Part shown: in pieces, positions 8,592-18,063 of the stretch
How the letters are laid out: every line of letters starts with the position of its first letter
Numbering within the stretch: the stretch's first letter is position 1
Source of the DNA: an uncultured Sphingomonadaceae bacterium
GTDB lineage: Bacteria > Pseudomonadota > Alphaproteobacteria > Sphingomonadales > Sphingomonadaceae
NCBI GenBank assembly: GCA_903871605.1
Contig: CAIQHF010000036.1
Span: forward strand, 1-64,000
Length of the DNA: 64,000 nt
Direction: 5' to 3'
The notes under the pieces: generated by a model
Databases searched by the model: none
Told to the model about the DNA's origin: nothing
Seen by the model: the letters and a program-made list of their open reading frames with translations, nothing else
Made by a program: the position numbers and the translations under genes

Positions 8592-9476
8592 ATGTCACCG
8601 ACCTTCCCCAGTCTCCGTCTGCTTGATGCCGCGACGCGGCACGAGAGCTTTACCGATGCCGCCAGGGAAGTAGGCGTTACCCATAGCGCGATGAGCTCGG
8701 GCATCCGCCGGATCGAGACAGATCTGGGAGTCACGCTTTTCCGGCGACAGACGCACAAGACCTATCCAACCGAGGCGGCGCTTGCTCTCGCAGCCGCCTA
8801 TCGGCAGGCTGACGCGATCCTCAAGGCCGCTATTGGGAATATCCAACCGGCAGCCGATACCGCGCGACCGCGGATCAAGGTCGATCAGGATCTCTGGGAC
8901 CTTTGGCTGGAGTCGGCCTGGAACGACTTGTTCGCGGAGGGCGTCGTTCCCGGCCTTTATCCCGACGTGACGAAAGCGTCGGGGATGTTTTCATCCGGCG
9001 ATCTCCACCTCTCGTTCGAAAACGAAACGGTGAAGGGGTATGCCCACCGAGTCTTCGCGACATTGCGGCTGGTGCTCGTCGGCCGAACTACGGACGATCC
9101 GTTTTCACCGAGCCAGATGCTGATTGGCTCGCCAGGTTGCAGGATCTTCGCGCCCAAAACCGCACCGTGGCGAGCGTGGATAGCGGACAAGGACGACGGC
9201 AGGACGATCAACCGCGTTACGGAGCTGGTCTATCACCGCGATTGCCTAGAGCGCGCGATAGCGGGAGAGGGGTTTGCGATTACCTATCGCTTGTTTGCGC
9301 GAGACCTCGTCGAGTCTGGGCGCTTATCGCACCTCCCGGACATTGGTGACCAGTCGATACGCCGTCCGCTTTATCTTTATCGACGAAAAGCCAGCGCTTA
9401 CGCCGGCGCCTTGAGCTCAGCCTTGTCTAATGTTGTCGGGCAGGCCATCGTCATGGCGCAGGAAGAGTGGTGGTAA
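8592..9476 (+). CDS. LysR-family transcriptional regulator
   Basis: A 294-residue LTTR with an N-terminal HTH (FPSLRLLDAATRHESFTDAA, then THSAMSSGIRRIETDLGVTLFRR, in two parts) resembling the GcvA/AmpR-type group that begins with P-S-L-R-x-L-x-A-F. The effector domain is divergent and lacks obvious landmarks. ATG 8592 is preferred over TTG 8586. The gene is divergent from the small exported protein and converges on the efflux operon, so its target is unclear. Confidence 0.85.
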   Translation: MSPTFPSLRLLDAATRHESFTDAAREVGVTHSAMSSGIRRIETDLGVTLFRRQTHKTYPTEAALALAAAYRQADAILKAAIGNIQPAADTARPRIKVDQDLWDLWLESAWNDLFAEGVVPGLYPDVTKASGMFSSGDLHLSFENETVKGYAHRVFATLRLVLVGRTTDDPFSPSQMLIGSPGCRIFAPKTAPWRAWIADKDDGRTINRVTELVYHRDCLERAIAGEGFAITYRLFARDLVESGRLSHLPDIGDQSIRRPLYLYRRKASAYAGALSSALSNVVGQAIVMAQEEWW

Positions 9477-9531
9477 TTCCCTGATCCGCCATCAAGGCTG
9501 CGGTTATTAAAACGGGCGCTTCCGGCCGAGA

Positions 9532-9900
9532 TCAGGCTTGGCATGTTTCTTTTGGCAATTGTGGACGCTTGAAATTGATCTGCTTGCCGTTGCCGGAAAT
9601 CTCGTAACCGCCGCCGGCGAAGGCCGTTCCTGCCGCAGGAGCGTTCAGCGACGTTATCTCTCCCATCTGTTGCGTGCGAAGATTAGCGGTGATGTCATCC
9701 GAGAGAAAGTCGACGTAGATCACGCTATTGTCGGCGCATCGATAGACGTAGCTTGCCTTGACCGCCGGCGGCAGGGTGATGTGCATAGCCGCGTTCGCAT
9801 GTTCGTCCGGCGGGCCGGTCACGATCGTTGTCGGCTTGCATGCCGGCAGCAGCATCAGGAAGGCAGCGCCGACCGCTGAGGCTTTCGTCGATCGCGTCAT
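9532..9900 (-). CDS. Putative lipoprotein with MliC-like domain
   Basis: A 122-residue lipoprotein with signal sequence and lipobox (FLMLLPACKP, Cys about 20). The mature part, YRCADNSVIYVDFLSDD to GGGYEISGNGKQINFKRP, has the compact beta pattern of MliC/PliC membrane-bound lysozyme inhibitors, with two Cys that could pair. It is the last gene of the efflux operon, 10 bp after the outer-membrane factor gene, so it is probably co-transcribed. The inhibitor role is inference from the fold pattern. Confidence 0.6.
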   Translation of the reverse strand: MTRSTKASAVGAAFLMLLPACKPTTIVTGPPDEHANAAMHITLPPAVKASYVYRCADNSVIYVDFLSDDITANLRTQQMGEITSLNAPAAGTAFAGGGYEISGNGKQINFKRPQLPKETCQA

Positions 9901-9910
9901 GATCTGCGTC

Positions 9911-11386
9911 CTATGATTTTGGTGCTGGCGGGATGATCGCTGCAGGGCTCGCTTCCCCAGCGGATGCATCGCGTTGCGTCACATTCTGCCAGCCACCGCC
10001 CAGCGCGCGGATGAGGCGGACACTAGCTTGGAGGCGCCGCGTCTTAAGATCGATCGCGGTCCGACGCACCCGAAGTGCAGTCGTTTGCGCAGTCACGACG
10101 TCAAGATAATTGGCGGCCCCTTTGACGTAGCGATTGAGCGAGAGCGCTTCGGTCTGCCCGGCCTGCTGTGCCGCGCGCTGTTCGCTGGCGGCTTCGTCGC
10201 CAAGATAGTGGAGTTGGGCGAGATTATCCTCGACCTCCTTGAACGCCTGTAAGACATCGGTGCGATAGTCGGCAGTTGCCTGCGTCCAACTGGCCCGCGC
10301 AACGGCAAGCTGCGCTCGCCGACGGCCGCCATCGAACAGGCTGAGCACCGCACTCGGCCCAATCGACCAAAAGATGTTGGGCGCCGTGAAGAGACTGGGT
10401 AAGCCGGTATTCTGAAATCCGCCTTGGCCACCAAGAGAGATCGATGGATAAAAGGCCGCTTTCGCGACGCCTATCTCGGAATTAGCGGCCGACATCCTGC
10501 GTTCGGCGGCAGCGACGTCCGGGCGCCGTTGCAGCAATGTCGATGGGAGGCCGAGCGGGATGCTCGGCATCGCAAAGGCAATTTGTGCAACCGGGAGCGA
10601 AAACAGCGATGCTGGCGTGCCCACCAGGCTTGCAATCGCATGTTCTGTGAGCGCGCGCGCCGCCTGGACATCGGAAATCTGGGCCTGCGCCTCGGCGAGC
10701 TGGGCGCCAGACCGGCCGGTGTCGAGCCCGGACGCAATACCGCCGGCAAAGCGCCGCTGGGTCACCCCGTCGGCCTTGGCGTACGCGTCGACCGTCGCCG
10801 TCAACAACACTAACTGCTCGTCATAGCCGCGCAGCGTCAGATAGCTGTTGGCCAACTCGGCCTCGAGGCTGAGCTTGATCGCTGCCAAGTCATCCTTGCT
10901 GGCCTGCGCCTCGGCCTTGCCTGCGGCCACGCTGTTACGCACGCGACCCCAGAGATCGAGCTCATAGCCGACATCACCATCAATGGTGTCGGCCGGGTAG
11001 TGGTTGGGTTGATTCGCTCCGCGCAGGGGGCGGTTGTCGGACTGGCGGTTGCGCGTGACGTCCGCGTCCAGCCCAATGTGCGGGAACAGGCCCGATCGCG
11101 CCTCCGCGAGGTAGGCCGCGGCTTCGTCGTAACGGCCAAGTGCACCGGCGAGCGTTGGATTGTCGGTATCGATCCGTTGCTCCAGGGTGTTGAGCGTTGG
11201 ATCGCCATAGAGTGCCCACCAGCCGCCCCGTGGCACGAGATCGGCGGGAGACGCCGGTGTCCACGGCCCGGCTTCCTTGAAGGCTACGGGCGTCGTGGTG
11301 AGAGGTGGATGATACGCTGGCGCGAACGAGCAACCCGCCAGAGCGGTAGCCGTCACAAGCCCGACCAGCCCGCGGCCTTTAGCCAT
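9911..11386 (-). CDS. NodT-family outer-membrane efflux lipoprotein
   Basis: A 491-residue TolC-like outer-membrane factor. It starts MAKGRGLVGLVTATALAGCS with a lipobox at Cys19, then has the two repeated OEP domains, e.g. DVGYELDLWGRVRNSVAAGKAEA (given as two landmarks, YELDLWGRVRN and AAGKAEA) and LLQRRPDVAAAERRMSAAN. The length fits NodT/OprM proteins. It overlaps the upstream adaptor gene by 8 bp and completes a tripartite pump with it and the RND transporter. Confidence 0.92.
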   Translation of the reverse strand: MAKGRGLVGLVTATALAGCSFAPAYHPPLTTTPVAFKEAGPWTPASPADLVPRGGWWALYGDPTLNTLEQRIDTDNPTLAGALGRYDEAAAYLAEARSGLFPHIGLDADVTRNRQSDNRPLRGANQPNHYPADTIDGDVGYELDLWGRVRNSVAAGKAEAQASKDDLAAIKLSLEAELANSYLTLRGYDEQLVLLTATVDAYAKADGVTQRRFAGGIASGLDTGRSGAQLAEAQAQISDVQAARALTEHAIASLVGTPASLFSLPVAQIAFAMPSIPLGLPSTLLQRRPDVAAAERRMSAANSEIGVAKAAFYPSISLGGQGGFQNTGLPSLFTAPNIFWSIGPSAVLSLFDGGRRRAQLAVARASWTQATADYRTDVLQAFKEVEDNLAQLHYLGDEAASEQRAAQQAGQTEALSLNRYVKGAANYLDVVTAQTTALRVRRTAIDLKTRRLQASVRLIRALGGGWQNVTQRDASAGEASPAAIIPPAPKS

Positions 11387-12542
11387 GGGTACCGTCTCCG
11401 ATGCGGACCAACTCGCCCTGCGCCAAGGAGTCCGGCGGATTGTCGACGATCTTGGCGTTCGCTCCTAGTCCCGCCATGACCTCGACGGTCCCGCCGAGAT
11501 CGCGGCCGAGGGTCACGGCCTGCATCCGGATATGATCGTCGGGGCCGATCAGGGCGACTTGCGTGCCCTGCGCACGGAACACCAGTGCGCTCGAGGGTAT
11601 CTGGACCGTCCCGGCCTGACCCGGCACATCAAAGCGGACCTGGGCATAGCCGCCCGGTTTAAGCACCTCCCCCGGGTTATCGGCTAGGAGCTGGACTTCG
11701 AACGTACCAGTCTGCGGGTTGATCGCCCCGGAATTGCCAACAACGTGCGCTGGGAAGGTCTTTCCGGGATAATCCGGCAGGGTCAGGTTCGCGGAGAGGC
11801 CCTGAGTCATCGATGCGGAATACGCCTGTGGCACGCTGACGTAGACGCGGATCTTGTGGACGTCGGCGACCGCGAACAGCGGTTGCTGGGTGGTCGCGCC
11901 AGGTCCGACGAGGTCACCGATATCGGCGTTTCGCGCCGTTACCACGCCGGCAAAGGGCGCGCGTACGGTGGCAAACGCCTTCGAGGCGAGCAGTCGGGCG
12001 AGGTTGGCCTGTGCGGCCTGCACTGCGGCGTTCTTGCTTGCAAGATCACCATTCTTTTCATCCGCTTCTTGCTTGGAAACCGAATTGGTCGTCAGTAGGT
12101 CATTCCATCGTGCAGCCGTGCTTTTCGATAGCGCGGCATTGGCGCGCGCGCTGGTCAGGTCGGCCCGGGCTTGGGCGATCTGCTGATCGAGCTCTGGTGT
12201 ATCGATCTGCCCCAGCGGAGCGCCCGCAGGAACCTCGGCGCCGATATCGCGATACCAGGCTCGCAGATACCCGCCGACGCGGGCGTAAAGCTTGGCTGCG
12301 TTCCATGCCTGCATTGTGCCAGGCAGGTTCAGCGCGTCAGACGCCGCCGATTGTTTCACTGCGACGAGATGCACGGTCGGGATTGAGCGTGCGTCGGACC
12401 AGTGCCGCGCGTCGTTGGTATCGTGCGCGCGGCTGATCGTACCGGCAGCGACGACGCCGACCGCAACGATCGCGGCGACGATTCCGGCCATCTTGAGTCC
12501 CTTGGGCGCAGGCGCCCCGGGCACAGGGGCTTCACTCTGCAT
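11379..12542 (-). CDS. RND efflux periplasmic adaptor (membrane fusion protein)
   Basis: A 387-residue HlyD/AcrA-type adaptor. Order: N-terminal membrane anchor (MAGIVAAIVAVGVVAAGTIS), lipoyl half-motif (YARVGGYLRAWYRDIGAEV), a coiled-coil hairpin of Ala/Gln-rich helices around residues 120-190, the second lipoyl half (ATVRAPFAGVVTARNADIG), then the beta-barrel domain. ATG 12542 overlaps the end of the RND gene by 11 bp and gives a sensible N-terminus. The longer open frame to 12596 would sit inside the RND gene. Confidence 0.92.
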   Translation of the reverse strand: MQSEAPVPGAPAPKGLKMAGIVAAIVAVGVVAAGTISRAHDTNDARHWSDARSIPTVHLVAVKQSAASDALNLPGTMQAWNAAKLYARVGGYLRAWYRDIGAEVPAGAPLGQIDTPELDQQIAQARADLTSARANAALSKSTAARWNDLLTTNSVSKQEADEKNGDLASKNAAVQAAQANLARLLASKAFATVRAPFAGVVTARNADIGDLVGPGATTQQPLFAVADVHKIRVYVSVPQAYSASMTQGLSANLTLPDYPGKTFPAHVVGNSGAINPQTGTFEVQLLADNPGEVLKPGGYAQVRFDVPGQAGTVQIPSSALVFRAQGTQVALIGPDDHIRMQAVTLGRDLGGTVEVMAGLGANAKIVDNPPDSLAQGELVRIGDGTHG

Positions 12543-15500
12543 AAACCAGGTCTCCGCTGGGCTTGTCTTGGGAAGGTTGATCGGCGGTGCGACCATGTTT
12601 GCGGTGCGCGATGCTGAACACGACCGGCACGAAGACCAAAGTCGCGATCGTAGCGCAGATTAGGCCGCCAATGACGGCACGACCGAGTGGAGCGTTCTGT
12701 TCACCGCCCTCACCAAGCCCGAGCGCCATCGGCGCCATGCCGATGATCATCGCCAGCGCCGTCATGATGACCGGGCGGAAGCGGGTAGCACCGGCTTCGG
12801 CGGCCGCCTTTAAGGCGTTGCCGGTCACCTCCAGTCGCTCGCGCGCGAAGCTGATGACGAGCACGCTGTTGGCGGTTGCCACGCCCATGCACATGATCGC
12901 GCCGGTCAACGCCGGCACTGAGAGCGGTGTATGTGTTGCGAACAGCATCCAGACGATGCCCGCAAGCGCGGCCGGCAACGCTGAAACAATCACCGCTGGG
13001 TCCACCCACGACTGGAAGTTTACGACGATCAGCAGATAGATCAGCACGATCGCCCCAAGCAGGCCTAGAATAAGCCCGGTGAAGGCTGTGTTCATGGTCT
13101 GGACCTGGCCGCGCAGCGACACTGTGGCGCCCTTCGGACGATCCTTTTCTGTCGCCTTGATGACCTTATCGATGTCGGCGGCAACCGCACCGAGGTCACG
13201 GCCCTGGGTCGTCGCATAGACGTCGTAGGAGGGTTGGACGGCATAATGCGAGATGACGGCCGCCGACGGTTCGCGATGCATCGTGCCGAGCGCGCCGAGG
13301 ATCTGGAAATCCCCGGGCTTCGAACCGGTCACCGGGATGTTGTCCATCTCCGACATTGTGTCGGTGCGATATTGCGGCGTCTGGACGACGATGGGGTAGG
13401 ACACGCCGTTCTTAGGATTAAGCCAGAAGGCTGGTGCGACCTGGAAACTGCCCGCGAGATTAACCGACAGGCTCTTGGTTACGTCATTCTCGGTGATCCC
13501 GAGCCGGTCAGCCTGGGTGCGATCGACATCGAAACCAAGCTCGGGATAGTCGCTCGCCTGCTGGAGACGAACATCGGCGATCCCGGCGATATGCGAGAGC
13601 TTTTCGACCAGCTCGTGCGCATAGGCTTCGCCCCCTTTGGTGTCGGGGCCCGAGATCTGGACGTCGATCGGCGCCGGCGCGCCGAAGTTGAGGATCTGGC
13701 TGATGATGTCGGCGGGCAGGAACGAGAAGGTCGAGCCAGGGAAACTGTCGGGCAGCGCGGTGCGAAGGTCTCGGACAAAGCCCGCGGTCGGCTTATGCTC
13801 CTTGGCGAGCGTGATGAGGATATCGCCATCCTGAGGCCCGACGCCGCCGGTATTGGAATAAGCACGGTTGATGCCGCTGACCGGCAGGCCGATATTGTCG
13901 ACGATCGAAACAAGTTGGTCGGCAGGAATGACCTGACGGATGCGATCCTCGATATGGTCGAATTCGGCGGCAGTCTCCTCGATGCGCGTCCCGACAGGCG
14001 CGCGGACATGGAGATTGATCTGACCGGCGTCGATCGACGGGAAGAAGTTGCGGCCGAGCAACGGGATCAGCGCGAAAGAGATCAGCACCACGCCGAGGAA
14101 AGCAGGGACAAAGACGCGGCGACGCTCCAGCGCGAAGGCGAGAACGCCGACATAATATCCTCGCACGCGTTCGAAGCGCTTTTCGAAACCATGCTGGAAG
14201 GTGCGAAACGGGTTCCGGCTCTTAGGCCGACCGGCGAGAGCGTCATGCGTCGCCATGATCTGCCCCGTATGCTCGGTCGCATGATCCCGCAGCAGGTAGT
14301 TACCCATCGCCGGCACGATCGTGCGCGACAGCACGAACGACGCGATCATTGCGAACACGACGGCTTTCGCCATCGGCGCGAACAGGAAGCCTGCAATGCC
14401 AGGCAGGAAGAACATTGGTACGAACGCGATGCAGATGCACAGCAACGAGACGAAGGCGGGGCCGACAATCTGCTCGGCGCCGTCGAGGATGGACTGGCGG
14501 ACGGGCTTGCCCTGTTCGAGATGCCAGTTGATGTTTTCGATGGTGACGGTCGCATCGTCGACGAGGATTCCGACCGCCAGCGCCAGACCACCCAGCGTCA
14601 TGATGTTGAGCGTTTCGCCGACCGCGGACAGGCCGGCCACCGCCGCCAGGATCGCCAGCGGGATCGATGCCGCGATGATGACCGTCGAGCGCCAGCTCCC
14701 AAGGAACAGGAGGATCATGAGGCTGGTCAGCGTTGCGGCGATAACGCCTTCGCGGATAACGCCGGATACCGCCGCCTTCACGAACAGCGACTGGTCGGAG
14801 AGAGGCTGCACGACCAGGCTCGGGGGTAGCGTTTCCTTGAGCTTGGGTAGCAGCGCTTTGGCCTGATCGACGATCGCGATCGTCGATGCCGCGCCACTTT
14901 TGAGCACGGTCATCAGCACGGCGCGGCCACCATCCACACGGACGATGTTACGCTGCGGGGGAGAGCCGTCATGCACGTGTGCGACATCGCGCATGTAGAC
15001 GGTGCTGCCATCGACGGTCTTGATCGGCAGGTCGTTCAGGTGATCGATCACCGCCGGGCTGTTGTTGAGCCGGAAGTTATACTCATATTGACCGATCTTG
15101 GTAGTACCGGCGGGGACGATCTGGTTCTGCGCTGCCAGCGCTGCGCCGACGTCGGTTGCCGAGAGATGGCGCGCCTGGAGGGCGGCGGGGTCAAGATCGA
15201 TCTGGATCTGACGCTCACGGCCGCCATAAGGCGACGGTATCGCTGCCCCTTGCACCGAGGCTAGTGCCGGGCGGATGAAGTTCTGGCCGAGGTCGTAGAT
15301 TTTTTGTTCGGATAGATCCTTGGACGAGAGCGCCAATTGCAGGATCGGGACGGTCGAGGCGTTATAGTTGAGGATCGCGGGCGGCGTGATGCCGGGGGGC
15401 ATCTGCTTCAGCACCGTCTGCGAGGCGGCGGTCACCTGCGCCGAGGCAGTTCGGATATCGACGCCTGGCTGGAAGAAGATTTTGACGATGCCGACACCGT

Positions 15501-15762
15501 TCAACGACTGGCTCTCGATATGATCGATATCGTTTACCGTCGTCGAAAGCTGGCGCTCGTAATAATAGACGACGCGGCCCGCCATGTCCTCGGGCGGAAG
15601 ACCGCGATAGGTCCAGACCGCTGCGATGACCGGGATCTTGATGTCCGGGAAGATGTCGGTCGGGGTCTTGAACCAAGCGATCATGCCCGAAAGCAGGATC
15701 AGGATCGCAAGAACGACAAACGTATAGGGCTTGCTGAGCGCGAGTTTGACGAGCTGAAGCAT
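12532..15762 (-). CDS. RND-family multidrug/metal efflux permease (AcrB/MdtC-like)
   Basis: A 1076-residue inner-membrane RND transporter. Landmarks: N-terminal helix then TPTDIFPDIKIPVIAAVWTY, the TM4 proton-relay motif GILVDDATVTIENI around residue 400, the large periplasmic loops, and a second half starting LERRRVFVPAFLGVVLIS. The sequence most resembles the HAE-1-like pumps of sphingomonads and acidobacteria. Substrate cannot be read from sequence. First gene of the efflux operon, it starts 110 bp after the palindrome at 15872-15887 and is next to a two-component system. Confidence 0.93.
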   Translation of the reverse strand: MLQLVKLALSKPYTFVVLAILILLSGMIAWFKTPTDIFPDIKIPVIAAVWTYRGLPPEDMAGRVVYYYERQLSTTVNDIDHIESQSLNGVGIVKIFFQPGVDIRTASAQVTAASQTVLKQMPPGITPPAILNYNASTVPILQLALSSKDLSEQKIYDLGQNFIRPALASVQGAAIPSPYGGRERQIQIDLDPAALQARHLSATDVGAALAAQNQIVPAGTTKIGQYEYNFRLNNSPAVIDHLNDLPIKTVDGSTVYMRDVAHVHDGSPPQRNIVRVDGGRAVLMTVLKSGAASTIAIVDQAKALLPKLKETLPPSLVVQPLSDQSLFVKAAVSGVIREGVIAATLTSLMILLFLGSWRSTVIIAASIPLAILAAVAGLSAVGETLNIMTLGGLALAVGILVDDATVTIENINWHLEQGKPVRQSILDGAEQIVGPAFVSLLCICIAFVPMFFLPGIAGFLFAPMAKAVVFAMIASFVLSRTIVPAMGNYLLRDHATEHTGQIMATHDALAGRPKSRNPFRTFQHGFEKRFERVRGYYVGVLAFALERRRVFVPAFLGVVLISFALIPLLGRNFFPSIDAGQINLHVRAPVGTRIEETAAEFDHIEDRIRQVIPADQLVSIVDNIGLPVSGINRAYSNTGGVGPQDGDILITLAKEHKPTAGFVRDLRTALPDSFPGSTFSFLPADIISQILNFGAPAPIDVQISGPDTKGGEAYAHELVEKLSHIAGIADVRLQQASDYPELGFDVDRTQADRLGITENDVTKSLSVNLAGSFQVAPAFWLNPKNGVSYPIVVQTPQYRTDTMSEMDNIPVTGSKPGDFQILGALGTMHREPSAAVISHYAVQPSYDVYATTQGRDLGAVAADIDKVIKATEKDRPKGATVSLRGQVQTMNTAFTGLILGLLGAIVLIYLLIVVNFQSWVDPAVIVSALPAALAGIVWMLFATHTPLSVPALTGAIMCMGVATANSVLVISFARERLEVTGNALKAAAEAGATRFRPVIMTALAMIIGMAPMALGLGEGGEQNAPLGRAVIGGLICATIATLVFVPVVFSIAHRKHGRTADQPSQDKPSGDLVYAE

Positions 15763-15871
15763 GATGATCCCGATATCGCTGACGAAAAGTCGATGGCGCG
15801 CCCCGGGGGTGGGGGAGTTGCAGCGCACCATCGACCAGCGCTCGGATCGGCCCTTTTAAAGTCGGAGGCGA

Positions 15872-15887
15872 GTGAAATTAATTTCAC
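15872..15887. promoter_or_regulatory. Palindromic motif, copy 2 (exact)
   Basis: GTGAAATTAATTTCAC, a perfect 16-bp palindrome, 110 bp upstream of the RND permease start and just after the histidine kinase stop codon. It is an obvious candidate binding site for the adjacent response regulator or another regulator of the pump. Confidence 0.6.
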
Positions 15888-15908
15888 CGCCAAAAGCCCG
15901 GAAAACCC

Positions 15909-17252
15909 TCACTTCGGGATGCGGATGCGCGCCAGCAGACCAGGGGTCGCGTCTTCAAGGCTCAAAGCGAATCCGTGCAGATGCACAATCGCGGCAACGA
16001 CGCTTAGTCCGAGGCCGGAGCCTGGTAGCCCTGACGCATGGGCGCCGCGGTGGAAACGACGTAACACCGCATCGCGTTCGTCCGGAGCGATGCCAGGGCC
16101 ATCATCGCGGACATCGATGACGACAGCCCCCGAATCTTGGCTCACCGCGATCGACACTGCGCTGCGTGCAAATTTGATGGCATTATCGACGAGGTTGCTG
16201 AACGCTTCGAACAGTAGCTTGTCGTCGGCTTCGACGACCGCCAAGGCACTTTCCTCCAGGCGCATCGTCACGCCCTGCTCCTCGGCGAGCGGTTCATAGA
16301 GGTCGAAGACGTTTTCGACGAGGTGGGAGAGATCAACCGAAGCAAAGCCCGATCGGCGCGCGCTTGCCTCGATCTCGGAGATGCGCAGGAGTGCCGCGAA
16401 ACGGGCGAGGACGATATCGAGATCGGTTACCGCCTTTTCGGCCAAGGCGGAGAAATTCGTCGGAACATCGGGTAGGAATTGCGCGCGATAGAGGTGTGCG
16501 CGAACCCGCGTGAGCGGTGTGCGTAGATCGTGCGCGATCGCGTCGGTGACGCCTTTGACTTGTGAGATGACCCGGCCGACATCCTCGACCATGACGTTCA
16601 CCGTGGCGGCAAACTGGTCCAGTTCGTCATGCTGCCCGGCGATTGGCATCCGCCGATCCAGGCGGCCGCCGGCGATCTCGCGACTCGCTCGCTGGAGATC
16701 GCGGACCCGACGCAAGGGCTTGAGACTGAGCGCAACCGCCGCGAGCAGCATCCCGATCGTCATGACGAGGCCGGTCGCTACGACGATCTGTAGAAGATGC
16801 TCCCGCAAATCCCGGATCTGACTGATGTCGCGACCCAGCAGTATGGTTTCGCCTGCTGGCGTCCCGACCGCGAGCAATCTGAGCGGGCCGCGCCGACCAT
16901 GGCCCTCGATGTCGATCGGATGGTCGTGGGGCAGGTCGCCATGCGCGCGCAGATTGCCCACAACCTGTTCGCCATCGCTCGAAATAAGCGCGACATAATT
17001 GAGACCGTGAAGATTGCGCGCGACCTCGTCGGTTATCTGGGCGGGCAGCTGGTCCGGCGGAACGGTCAGGAGCCGCGCCGCCTCCTGACGGAGGATTCGG
17101 TCACTACGGGCGGTGAGTTCGCGTGCGGTCATCCCGTAGATCGACCCGAGGAGGGCGACCATGCCGATGATGAACACCAGGCTGAGCATGACGGTCAGCC
17201 GGAAGGTGCTCGTCCGGCGGATGTCGCTGAAGCGAAGCCGGTCAGACAGCAT
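15909..17252 (-). CDS. Sensor histidine kinase
   Basis: A 447-residue two-component kinase: TM1 (FRLTVMLSLVFIIGMVALLG, about 20-39), periplasmic sensor, TM2 (IVVATGLVMTIGMLLAAVAL), HAMP, then the H-box AIAHDLRTPLTRVRAHL with the phospho-accepting His, N-box FSNLVDNAIKFA, G1 DDGPGIAPDE and G2 GSGLGLSVV. ATG 17252 overlaps the regulator's stop region by 11 bp, indicating coupling. The extracytoplasmic signal is unknown, though its position beside the RND operon suggests envelope-active compounds or metals. Confidence 0.93.
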   Translation of the reverse strand: MLSDRLRFSDIRRTSTFRLTVMLSLVFIIGMVALLGSIYGMTARELTARSDRILRQEAARLLTVPPDQLPAQITDEVARNLHGLNYVALISSDGEQVVGNLRAHGDLPHDHPIDIEGHGRRGPLRLLAVGTPAGETILLGRDISQIRDLREHLLQIVVATGLVMTIGMLLAAVALSLKPLRRVRDLQRASREIAGGRLDRRMPIAGQHDELDQFAATVNVMVEDVGRVISQVKGVTDAIAHDLRTPLTRVRAHLYRAQFLPDVPTNFSALAEKAVTDLDIVLARFAALLRISEIEASARRSGFASVDLSHLVENVFDLYEPLAEEQGVTMRLEESALAVVEADDKLLFEAFSNLVDNAIKFARSAVSIAVSQDSGAVVIDVRDDGPGIAPDERDAVLRRFHRGAHASGLPGSGLGLSVVAAIVHLHGFALSLEDATPGLLARIRIPK

Positions 17253-17919
17253 CGAGACGATACCCCTCACCCTTGACTGTACTGATCACCGAGACGCGGC
17301 CCGGCCGGTCCAGCTTTTTTCGCAAACGCGCGATATGGACATTGATCAGGTTGGCGCCGGGATCGAAATGATAGCCCCACACCTGCTCGAAGATAATGCT
17401 GCGGCTCATCGCTTGTCCGACATTGCGCGCGAGGAATTCGAGTAATCTGTATTCGATATGCAGCAACCGCACGGCTTCTCCATCGACGCAGACAATCCGG
17501 CGGCGAAGATCGATCTCGAGCGCACCGATGGTGAGCGTCGCATCATCGGCATGCGCGTTTGCGCGTCGTAGCAGGACATCGACCCGCGTCGCCATTTCGC
17601 CCGGCGCGAAGGGCTTCACCAGATAATCGTCACCGCCGGCACGGAGGCCCGCAATCCGTTCATCGACGTCGCTGAGCGCGCTGATCATCAGCACGGGAAC
17701 GCCGATCTTTCGCTCGCGCAATCGCGACACCAACGCCAGGCCGTCGAGGCCGGGCAGCATCCGATCCAGCGTGATCGCATCAAAGCGTTCGCGCGTCGCT
17801 CGCTCAAGGGCCTCGGCGCCATCGGCGATCCACACGCACTCGTGGCCGTGATTGCCGAGCTCGGCGGTGATCTCCTCGGCGGTGATGGGGTCGTCTTCGA
17901 TCACGAGGATGCGGCTCAT
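17242..17919 (-). CDS. OmpR/PhoB-family response regulator
   Basis: A 225-residue regulator with receiver domain (acidic pocket EDD at 8-10, phospho-acceptor Asp52 in TLDRMLPGLDG, Lys in LVKPFAP) and a C-terminal winged helix ending VWGYHFDPGANLINVHIARL then KGEGYRL. ATG 17919 gives a standard receiver N-terminus (MSRILVIEDD). It is co-transcribed with the kinase. The divergent porin at 18064 and the palindrome near the RND gene are plausible targets. Confidence 0.93.
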   Translation of the reverse strand: MSRILVIEDDPITAEEITAELGNHGHECVWIADGAEALERATRERFDAITLDRMLPGLDGLALVSRLRERKIGVPVLMISALSDVDERIAGLRAGGDDYLVKPFAPGEMATRVDVLLRRANAHADDATLTIGALEIDLRRRIVCVDGEAVRLLHIEYRLLEFLARNVGQAMSRSIIFEQVWGYHFDPGANLINVHIARLRKKLDRPGRVSVISTVKGEGYRLDAV

Positions 17920-18063
17920 GGCCGCCAAGATAGAGCCGGGGAGGGCAGGGGCAAGCTGCGTAATCTCTACTATAAAGATAGGGTTTAGGCGAGAGAAGAA
18001 AATCGGGCATTCCCTCCTCGTCGCGCGTCGCGGAGAAATGGGCGGGGACATTGGGGGATCAAC

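Noticed and set aside
13234-14829. 531-codon rightward open frame inside the RND gene
   Set aside because: Antisense shadow: Arg/Asp/His-rich with no domain, entirely inside a clear RND permease.
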